Shown here: piece by piece, positions 18,431 through 25,247 of the stretch
How positions within the stretch are numbered: the first letter of the stretch is position 1
Layout: each line of letters starts with the position of its first letter
Assembly: GCF_000308835.1 (NCBI RefSeq)
Contig: NZ_BAGN01000420.1
Location: 1-64,000 of the forward strand
Reading direction: 5' to 3'
Origin: Nocardia vinacea NBRC 16497
GTDB lineage: Bacteria; Actinomycetota; Actinomycetes; Mycobacteriales; Mycobacteriaceae
DNA length: 64,000 nucleotides
The notes under the pieces: generated by a model
The model's input: the letters and a program-made list of their open reading frames with translations, nothing else
What the model was told of the DNA's origin: nothing
The model's database searches: none
Made by a program: the position numbers and the translations under genes

Positions 18431-19474
18431 TCAGGATGTCAGTTCGTCCAGAGCCGCAAAGAACCATCTCCGACCGAGTCCTACGCCGGCGGTGCTGAGC
18501 AACGTAGCTTCCCACCTCTGGTTCGGCGTGGTGAACACGGCCTGGAACGGACCGTATCGCTCGTCGGTCCAGGCCAGCTGTATGTCGATGCCGCGGTGGC
18601 GGATCAGCTCCCGATGGCAGGGATGCGGTTCCGGGGCAGCGGGAATCCGGAGGCCCCCCTTGCCGGGCCGCTGGGCGATGAGCCTGAGTTCGACACCCCG
18701 ATCCCGACCTCCGGCATAGACGACTTCGATCTCCGCTCCGCCGCTTTCGAGTTCGATATGCGCACCGCTGTCGAGGTCCAAGCCGGCCAGCACGACGGGG
18801 ATGTCCTGATCGGCTCCCCACCCGGTGGACGACCAGCGTGCTCGGTGCGCGCCGCGCCGAAATTTCCAGTAGCCAACCGGTACGACCAGTTGCGCAGCAG
18901 CGGCGTGACGCGCCCAGTAGCTCAGCTGTGCATGTGGAGTCGCTGCGATCTCATCCGCTACAGCGGTGTCGACCGGATGCAAAGCCTGGTAAAGCTCCAG
19001 TATCTCGCGCTCGGTGAACGCGCCCTCCAGCACGGATAGTTCGATGGTTGTTCTACCCAATCGTGCGGAAGCAGCTCGATTGCACAGGAAATCGACTCCG
19101 AACCAGACGACATGGATGTCGTCGATGGGTACGGCATGCGTGTCGGATTTCCAGAGACTGGGTTGGTCGAACGCAGGGAATGCCCAATCGTAATAGAACT
19201 GTTTGACGCGCAGTTTGCGATCGATCCCGGAAACTTCGAATCGGTAGGAGGCCAGGTAGTTTCCGTCCCGCGGCCCACGGTCTTCGATCGGCTCGACTGG
19301 TACTCCGGGAGGAGCCTCACGACGCAGCGTGCCGGAGTGCAGTTGGCATTCGGCGGGCAAGTGTTCAGGCATCCATACGACGAAGTTGCACCAAGCCTGT
19401 GCCTCCGCGGGATTTACCGTTGGTGTCAGATCGTCAAGTTCGGACGCGTCCGTGCACGTACGGTGCTGCCACAT
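18431..19474 (-). CDS. Unknown protein, last gene of the peptide/P450 operon
   Basis: The 347-residue protein matches no family I recognise. It is Trp/Tyr-rich and looks soluble with mixed alpha/beta structure. Notable segments are 'YLASYRFEVSGIDRKLRVKQ' then 'FYYDWAFPAFDQPSLW' near residue 110 and 'RWSSTGWGADQDIPVVLAGL' in the second half. No signal peptide or membrane helix is seen. It starts 18 bases after the P450-oxidase stop with AGGA upstream, so it is co-transcribed with that gene. An accessory or cyclase-like enzyme, or a binding protein, is possible. Confidence 0.7.
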   Translation of the reverse strand: MWQHRTCTDASELDDLTPTVNPAEAQAWCNFVVWMPEHLPAECQLHSGTLRREAPPGVPVEPIEDRGPRDGNYLASYRFEVSGIDRKLRVKQFYYDWAFPAFDQPSLWKSDTHAVPIDDIHVVWFGVDFLCNRAASARLGRTTIELSVLEGAFTEREILELYQALHPVDTAVADEIAATPHAQLSYWARHAAAAQLVVPVGYWKFRRGAHRARWSSTGWGADQDIPVVLAGLDLDSGAHIELESGGAEIEVVYAGGRDRGVELRLIAQRPGKGGLRIPAAPEPHPCHRELIRHRGIDIQLAWTDERYGPFQAVFTTPNQRWEATLLSTAGVGLGRRWFFAALDELTS

Positions 19475-19492
19475 CGGCTCGCAGTTCCTGTC

Positions 19493-22090
19493 TCATTCGA
19501 AGATCGCCGGCGTCGGCGTCATGATTGCGTCGGGATCGTATCGGCGTTTGGCTTGCTGGAACGTGTCGTAGTAGTCGGCGTACTGACACCGCCAATCAGC
19601 CGGACCGAACTCCGTCGCGCCGAGCGGATAGAGCGTGCCACCGATGTCTCGTGCCAACTCGTACCAACGGCGATTGGTCGCCTTTCGGGTTCGAACATAT
19701 TCTGCGTCCACGGTCTTCCCGAAACTGTCCGAAGAAACCGCGACCATGCACAAGTGCCGACCCAGCGCAGGGTCGGGCAGGCGTAACCCCGGCAATCGAA
19801 AGGCGTTTCGATGTTTGCGGAACAGCAGCACAGTCGATGATGGGCTCCACTCACGTTCGCCGATCTCATCGAGTATCCCCAGGGTGACGTCCTCGAAACT
19901 GCTTCCCGGCCCTGGGTCGGGTACAAAATTGTCCGACCACAGTTTCAGGGAGTCGGCCCAACCGTGACGTTCGTATTCGGCATAAAGACGGTCGATCGAA
20001 GCGGCCCGATCCACATAGCTCAGCTCCGTGATCGCGGCTGGCTCCCGGCTCAGACCACGCATCAGGTACTGGTCTTCTGGCGGATTGCCGCTGGTGTAGT
20101 AGACGTGGGCGGTGAGCTCCGCGGTGGGCCCATCCGGCTGCCATTTCCAACGCAGCAACTGCTCATCGATTCCATCGCGATCGGCCAGGATGCGCTGGTC
20201 CGCGAAGGCTTGGCGCAGTTCGGCGTGCCGGTAGCGCAGCGCATAGCCACGGGCAAGTGGTGCGACCGGAACCATGCTCAACCTGGCACGAACGATCACC
20301 CCGAACTGCCCTAGCCCACCGAGGACCGCCTCGAACAGATCGCGGTGCCTGTCAGGAGAACAGGTGAGCAGTTCGCCCGCACCGGTGACGACCTCGAGTT
20401 CCTCGACGGAATCGGCGATCGATCCGCCGACCCGGCTTGTGCTGATACCGCCGACCGATAGGACGCCACCAACGGTGAGCCGCAAGACGGCGGGTACACC
20501 CGTTCGCACTCTCAGACCGTGCGCGAAGCCGACATCGACAACATCCTGCCAGAGCGCTCCACCCTGCACATCTATGCTCGCGGTGCCCGTTCGAGCGTCT
20601 TTGCCCACCTCTAGTATCCGGTCCAACGATCGCATGTCGATCGCGAGACCGTTCACCAGGCATTGGCCGAAGCTGGTGTGCGCGGTGCCGCGCGGCGCAA
20701 CCTGGATATTCCGCCCACGGCAATATCGGATCATCCGAACGACGTCGTCGACCGTGCCTGGGCGCAGAATCGACGTCGGTCGAATCCGGACAGTGTTGCC
20801 CTGGTCGTGCGCCGCAGCATCGAGGGCATCGTCGTCGTTCACAAGAGCGCCGGTCAGCTCAGGCGTTGGTGGCCGGCGAGTGAATCGGACCGCAAGCGCG
20901 GCCGGTCCACGGCTGGACAGGCTGGGAATCCATTGCAGTTCATCGCTTGTGAGCTGCGGTTCGAGCGCGATGAGTGCCCGTAGTGCGGAAGTGACGATGA
21001 GCGGGGTCAGCGAGGCGCCGGAACAAAAGTGCCTACCGAAGCCGAACCCGAGATGCTGAATGCCGACGCGCGCCAAGTCGAGATGGTCGGGGTCGTCGAA
21101 CACCTCCGGATCGTGATTGGCCGCGCGCAGCATGGCGAAGACGAACTGCCCCGCCCGAATCGTCGTTCCACCGATCTCGACATCCACCCGTGCGCATCGC
21201 AGCGATGCCATCGACGGCGAGTCGTAACGCACCAACTCGTCGACTGCCTGATCGATGAGTTCGGGACGGTCACGAAGCAACTTCAACTGACTCGGCTCAC
21301 GCAGCAGCGCCACAAGGCCGTTGCCGATCATGTGGCGCGCGGCTTCGTGGCCTCCGATCATCACCATCGCGACGGACTTGGCCGCTTCTTCCGCGTCGAG
21401 GACCTCGCCTCGATCCAGACTCGCTCGCAGCCGGCCGGCGAGAGTGTCCCCCGTGGCATCCTCGACGTCGCCGATAAGCTTGTGGGCGTACTCGGTGCAC
21501 TCCACAAGGCTGACGTGCGCGGCATCTACGATTTCTTCGGTCACGATCCCGGACCCGAATAGCCGGAAGACGTCGTCGCTCCATTGCTTGACCTGGCCGA
21601 CCAACTCGGGAGGAAAGCCGACGAGCCGGGCGTTCACGAGCCCGGTGAGCGGCTCGGCGAGATCGGCCACGACATCGAACTCCGCGCCTACGCCTGCTTT
21701 CGAAAGCAACTCGTGCACCACCTGATCCACGAACGGCGCCACTAGGCGAACCGCGCCCGGAGTGTAGGCCGGACCGATGACGGTGCGGAGCCGACTGTGA
21801 TCGGGCTCGTCGGTGAAGATCATCCATTTGGACAACAGGCGGTAACAATCCGCGAGTTTCTCCCGAGCCTCGGGCGGGGTAGCTCCGCGAATACGTCCGT
21901 TGCGATCGACCGAGAAGCGGGGGTCGTTCAGTACAGCGCGCACATCCTCATAGCGGGTGAGCACCCATGCCTCGAGGGTGGGCTCCCAGTGCACCGGAGC
22001 CTCGACACGCATTCGGTGGAAAACCGCATCCGGTGCACCGAAGAACGCGTCGCTGAACAAATCGTAGGTCGAACTCACAGGTGAGGACAC
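19493..22090 (-). CDS. Cytochrome P450-FAD (PCMH/cytokinin-dehydrogenase-like) oxidase fusion
   Basis: The chain has 865 residues. Residues 1-~415 are a P450: K-helix ExxR ('ELVRYDSPS'), haem loop 'FGFGRHFCSGAS' with thiolate Cys. The I-helix reads 'MIGGHEAARHM', with Ala where the oxygen-activating Thr is usual. From about residue 430 there is a PCMH-type FAD domain ('LRPGTVDDVVRMIRYCRGRN', 'APRGTAHTSFGQ' with a His placed for covalent flavin, 'GGVLSVGGISTSRVGG') and a C-terminal cytokinin-dehydrogenase-like cap ending 'YDPDAIMTPTPAIF'. A GTG at 22090 with GGAGAG 6 bases upstream is preferred; GTG 22078 overlaps the previous stop. Two oxidases on one chain suggest sequential oxidation of one substrate, possibly the nearby peptide. 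Confidence 0.85.
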   Translation of the reverse strand: MSSPVSSTYDLFSDAFFGAPDAVFHRMRVEAPVHWEPTLEAWVLTRYEDVRAVLNDPRFSVDRNGRIRGATPPEAREKLADCYRLLSKWMIFTDEPDHSRLRTVIGPAYTPGAVRLVAPFVDQVVHELLSKAGVGAEFDVVADLAEPLTGLVNARLVGFPPELVGQVKQWSDDVFRLFGSGIVTEEIVDAAHVSLVECTEYAHKLIGDVEDATGDTLAGRLRASLDRGEVLDAEEAAKSVAMVMIGGHEAARHMIGNGLVALLREPSQLKLLRDRPELIDQAVDELVRYDSPSMASLRCARVDVEIGGTTIRAGQFVFAMLRAANHDPEVFDDPDHLDLARVGIQHLGFGFGRHFCSGASLTPLIVTSALRALIALEPQLTSDELQWIPSLSSRGPAALAVRFTRRPPTPELTGALVNDDDALDAAAHDQGNTVRIRPTSILRPGTVDDVVRMIRYCRGRNIQVAPRGTAHTSFGQCLVNGLAIDMRSLDRILEVGKDARTGTASIDVQGGALWQDVVDVGFAHGLRVRTGVPAVLRLTVGGVLSVGGISTSRVGGSIADSVEELEVVTGAGELLTCSPDRHRDLFEAVLGGLGQFGVIVRARLSMVPVAPLARGYALRYRHAELRQAFADQRILADRDGIDEQLLRWKWQPDGPTAELTAHVYYTSGNPPEDQYLMRGLSREPAAITELSYVDRAASIDRLYAEYERHGWADSLKLWSDNFVPDPGPGSSFEDVTLGILDEIGEREWSPSSTVLLFRKHRNAFRLPGLRLPDPALGRHLCMVAVSSDSFGKTVDAEYVRTRKATNRRWYELARDIGGTLYPLGATEFGPADWRCQYADYYDTFQQAKRRYDPDAIMTPTPAIFE

Positions 22091-22530
22091 AGCACACTCT
22101 CCGCATATGACGTATCCATGTACTCCCGTATCGCACTGATCTGTCCATCCCGAACCTGGAACACCATGCAATACTGGGTGTCGTAGGCGACGCCGGCAGC
22201 GCTGATGCCTTGCGCATGTACCTCGGCGACCACGTAATCGCCGTCGACCATCAAGTGCAACGGTCGCAGCTGCAACGTGCCGGGCTGGAACAACTTGCGA
22301 GCGCCGGGCATCAAGGACTCGACGATGGCTCGCTTGCCGGCCGTCGTTCCGGAAACCGGCAGCCGACCCCAGAGCGTGAAGCTGGCCTCATCGGCCAACA
22401 GTTCCATCACCGCCGCGCGGTTTCCGGTATTGGAAGCCGCGAGATAGCGCAGCACAACCTGCGCGCTATCGGTGCCTGCGCTCACCGATTGCTCATTCGA
22501 CCGGGTATACACAGCGGAATCCGATCTCAT
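22075..22530 (-). CDS. SnoaL-like / NTF2-fold protein
   Basis: The product has up to 151 residues and a cone-shaped NTF2-like pattern: 'VLRYLAASNTGNRAAVMELL', 'ADEASFTLWGRLPVSGTTAG', 'KRAIVESL', 'HLMVDGDYVVAEVHAQGI', 'YDTQYCMVFQVRDGQISAIR', 'EYMDTSYA'. Such domains act as small cyclases, isomerases or binding folds in secondary metabolism. It overlaps the FGE-like gene at its start (ATG 22530; a GTG about 45 bases in is also possible) and the P450 gene at its end, showing tight coupling. In this context it may bind or isomerise an intermediate. Confidence 0.75.
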   Translation of the reverse strand: MRSDSAVYTRSNEQSVSAGTDSAQVVLRYLAASNTGNRAAVMELLADEASFTLWGRLPVSGTTAGKRAIVESLMPGARKLFQPGTLQLRPLHLMVDGDYVVAEVHAQGISAAGVAYDTQYCMVFQVRDGQISAIREYMDTSYAESVLCPHL

Positions 22531-23824
22531 TGTGCCTGTCGGTCAGCAGATCTTTGCCCCGGTAGTAAGTGGTCAGACAGACCGGCGGCGAAGTCCACGT
22601 ACCCCCGCGAAGAACATAGAAGGCATCCTGACGGTTCATGAACTCGACTGGTCGGCGCCCTCGGAAGAACGGGTCCATGTCCTTGCGGGTGAAGAAGTTG
22701 GTCCGGGTCATCTCCCAGACGTTGCCTGCCATTTGCAGCAAACCGAACGGGCCGGCACCCTCCGGGAGACTGTCGGCCGGAAGCACCGGCCCGGCCGGGA
22801 AATCCGTTTCCATGACGGTGATTAACAACCGCTCCAGTTCGGCGAGATCGCCGACGGGCACACCGAAGGTTCGTTCAACGAAATTCGCACGCTCGGGCTC
22901 CCACTCGTCTCCCCATGGATATACCCGCCCGTCGCAACCGCGCGCCGCCTTCTCCCACTGGTCCTCGCTGGGCAGCATTCCGCCGGCCCAGTTGGCGAAG
23001 GCCCATGCGTCGTACCAGTCGAGGCCGACCACCGGCAGGTCAGGTCCGTTGAAGCGCGGGTCGTGCCGATGGGCTGGGCGATGGTGTTCTTGCCCGTCCG
23101 GCTGATCCGGATGGTCGAACGCCGTGCTGTCGGCGACGTCGTCGAGGAATTCCCGATAGCGCCGGTTAGTGACCGCGGTTCGATCGATGAGGAATGCCGG
23201 CAGATCGATGGAGCGCGGCGGATTATCGGAATCGTCCATATTGAAGGTGCCGATCGCTTGCGCGGGCGCACCAGCGAGGAACGGCCCGGCGGGAATCTCG
23301 ACGACGTCCAAGTGCCTACGTTTCGGCCGAGCAGCGTCGGCTTTATCACGTAACCCGGCAAAATGTTCGTCTTCGAGTCGACGTAATTCGACCGGATCAC
23401 GGCTACCCAGAATCGAGACCAGCGCATGCTTGGTGAAGGCTGCACCACATCCGACGGGTTTACGAGCATAGCCGTCCCGCATAAAATTACTCGGCCAACC
23501 CGAAATACGGATCAGATCCCGCAGAGCCTCTTTGATTCTCAGCTCCCCACACAGCCGAATAGCAGTGAACGACACCCAATCCGTCTGGTCATGAGTGGCT
23601 GCAATAATGGACTCGACGGCCGAATCATGTTCTCCGAATGCCTCGGCGAGATAGCGAATCGCCGCCGCGCGAACCGGCCAATCCGAATGTTGCGAGGAGA
23701 TGGAGATCAATAGCGAGAGCGTGCCCTTCCCGAGGGGAAGGGCACGCAGTCGAGATTCAGCTTCCTCCACCGCAACCCAATACTCGGCATCATTGCAATC
23801 ACCGATGCCGGAGAACTGCTTCAC
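22493..23824 (-). CDS. HEAT-repeat plus FGE/SUMF1-fold protein
   Basis: The protein has 443 residues. The first ~150 are HEAT-like helices ('DWPVRAAAIRYLAEAFGEHD', 'WVSFTAIRLCGEL'). From about residue 185 the FGE/SUMF1 (EgtB/PvdO-type) fold is clear: 'VEIPAGPFLAG', 'IDRTAVTNRRYREFL', 'PVVGLDWYDAWAFANWAGGM', 'LPSEDQWEKAARG', 'YPWGDEW', 'LQMAGNVWEM', 'YVLRGGTW', 'IGFRC'. Canonical formylglycine-generating enzymes use two Cys in 'RGGSYLCxxxYC'; here the segment is 'RGGTWTSPPVC', so the first Cys is replaced by Ser. It is therefore unlikely to be an ordinary FGE. A His-rich insert ('EHHRPAHRHD') could bind metal. The start is GTG 23824, 50 bases behind the peptide gene. Confidence 0.8.
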   Translation of the reverse strand: MKQFSGIGDCNDAEYWVAVEEAESRLRALPLGKGTLSLLISISSQHSDWPVRAAAIRYLAEAFGEHDSAVESIIAATHDQTDWVSFTAIRLCGELRIKEALRDLIRISGWPSNFMRDGYARKPVGCGAAFTKHALVSILGSRDPVELRRLEDEHFAGLRDKADAARPKRRHLDVVEIPAGPFLAGAPAQAIGTFNMDDSDNPPRSIDLPAFLIDRTAVTNRRYREFLDDVADSTAFDHPDQPDGQEHHRPAHRHDPRFNGPDLPVVGLDWYDAWAFANWAGGMLPSEDQWEKAARGCDGRVYPWGDEWEPERANFVERTFGVPVGDLAELERLLITVMETDFPAGPVLPADSLPEGAGPFGLLQMAGNVWEMTRTNFFTRKDMDPFFRGRRPVEFMNRQDAFYVLRGGTWTSPPVCLTTYYRGKDLLTDRHNEIGFRCVYPVE

Positions 23825-23874
23825 ATCAGACTCTCTGCTATATCAACTGATAGAAGGGAGATCGGGTGAAGAAA

Positions 23875-23934
23875 TCACCACTTGGTCGCGACTTCACCAT
23901 CTTCGCGGGAGTTCAGGAATTGCTCATCCGACAT
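23875..23934 (-). CDS. 19-residue peptide, candidate RiPP precursor
   Basis: The frame ATG 23934 to TGA 23875 encodes MSDEQFLNSREDGEVATKW. It has an AAGGAGG ribosome-binding site 5 bases before the ATG, one of the best in the window. An in-frame ATG 18 bases upstream has no RBS. The peptide is acidic and ends in Thr-Lys-Trp, with Phe6 and the C-terminal Trp as the only aromatics. It is the first gene after a consensus promoter and is followed by FGE-fold, SnoaL-like and P450-FAD genes. Size, position and neighbours fit a precursor peptide with an acidic leader and short core. The alternative is a leader peptide that controls downstream translation. Confidence 0.5.
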   Translation of the reverse strand: MSDEQFLNSREDGEVATKW

Positions 23935-23988
23935 GGCGACCTCCTTGTTCATATAAATATCTCAAATCCGACGACAACGGACGACATC

Positions 23989-24017
23989 AACTTAACGCAC
24001 AGTCGCTGGCGTGTCAA
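23989..24017 (-). promoter_or_regulatory. Second, tandem promoter-like element
   Basis: Minus strand: TTGACA (24017-24012), 17-base spacer, TAAGTT (23994-23989), 67 bases downstream of the first element. Both -35 boxes sit in the same context (ATATTTGACA and ATATTGACA), so they could be direct-repeat activator sites overlapping -35 boxes, as SARP activators use. Confidence 0.4.
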
Positions 24018-24055
24018 TATTTCGGCGCGAGACCCTGCATTTACAACAGGTTAGA

Positions 24056-24084
24056 CTTATATAAAGAGCCGCTTGATATGTCAA
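24056..24084 (-). promoter_or_regulatory. Consensus sigma-70 promoter of the peptide operon
   Basis: Minus strand: -35 TTGACA (24084-24079), 17-base spacer, -10 TATAAG (24061-24056). It lies about 120 bases before the peptide ATG in an AT-rich stretch that stands out from the GC-rich surroundings. Confidence 0.65.
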
Positions 24085-24169
24085 ATATTCAATCTCAATC
24101 TTATACAAAAATTAACTTGCCAAAGATCCCTTTTCTCGATTGCGGGAAGCAGCGAGTGGCTCTGGAGCC

Positions 24170-24560
24170 TCATGCCACGTTTGAGCGGCTCGCGGCGGGT
24201 CCGGCCTTGCTGGGGCGGACTCTCGATATCGACGGCAGACATGTCTATCGGCGGAGGCGGTCCGCGCTCTGAACTGGGCGACCGGGATTGCGGACTCCTC
24301 GGCGTCCAACATTGGGCAGTTGCGTTTTCTGGCCGCTTCGCTGCACTCGCTGGGCCACCTGCCGACTGCGCGTTTATCGATCGGATCGCGGTGGCCGGAA
24401 GCGGGCCCGCGGGAGATCGACGCTACCGCGGCGAACGCTCGCTGCAACGACCTGCTCGATCGGTTCGCGTACTTCTGGATGGTGCATGAGGTCCGTGCTG
24501 CTGTCTCGGCACCGACTGGCGCGGTCGCGGTCGCCGGGGGCGGATCATCTCGGTGCCGCG
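24170..24560 (+). pseudogene. Degenerate coding remnant of unknown family
   Basis: Two plus frames join into a plausible protein segment: 'TFERLAAGPALLGRTLDIDG' (ending in a TGA near 24270), then in another frame 'EAVRALNWATGIADSSASNI', 'GQLRFLAASLHSLGHLPTAR' and 'CNDLLDRFAYFWMVHEVRAA'. No start codon with an RBS is seen and the family is not recognised. The rest of 24560-25200 shows only short fragments. Confidence 0.3.
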
Positions 24561-25247
24561 AAACTGGAGGCGCTGGCTCGTCACGCCAGCGGGTCGGGAT
24601 GCGGTCTAATCTGATGGCACCGACGGTGTTTCAATCGCTGCTGGCGACAGCGTTCGTGAGGGTGGAGGCCGCGGGGGCCGTAGTCGCCGGTGGCCACCAA
24701 GTCCCGGTCCTGATGGAAGGCAATCCCCGGCTTCCCGCAGAGAATGCCTGGTGCGGTGGAATGCGCGGCATCGGCATGCCGCGATCAGTTCGCCCGGCAC
24801 CGCGTGATGAACGACGCCACGCCTGCGCACGATGAATCCGGAGCCACTCACCTGAACGAGCTCGATCTCCTCGTGCACGTTGTTCCGATACGATTGCAAG
24901 GCGCGGCGACCACCATCACGTCGGACACGTCATCGGGTACGAACGTTGTTCCGTCAGTTCGCTGTAGTCCCATTCGGCCACCTTGCCAGGCATTGCGAAA
25001 CGACCAACGGATAGTGCGGATATTTCCGGCTGCTGCGGCGGATGTTCCGGGTCGGCATGGGTCGTAGCGTGCTGATTCTGGAGAACTCGGTCGTATACAG
25101 CGCGATCGAAGCTCGCCGAATGGAGGATTCATCCATTGACGTCCTACGGCTTCACCCTCCGCCCGCGGCCAGAGTGCGCTCGCCGCGCACCCAGCGGCAG
25201 CAAATGTGCCGATAGCCACCGGGAACAGTAGCGATGAGGATCGCGAG

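Noticed and set aside
23917..23952. Upstream in-frame ATG giving a 25-residue peptide
   Set aside because: It has no RBS, and the AAGGAGG that would serve the 19-residue start lies inside it.
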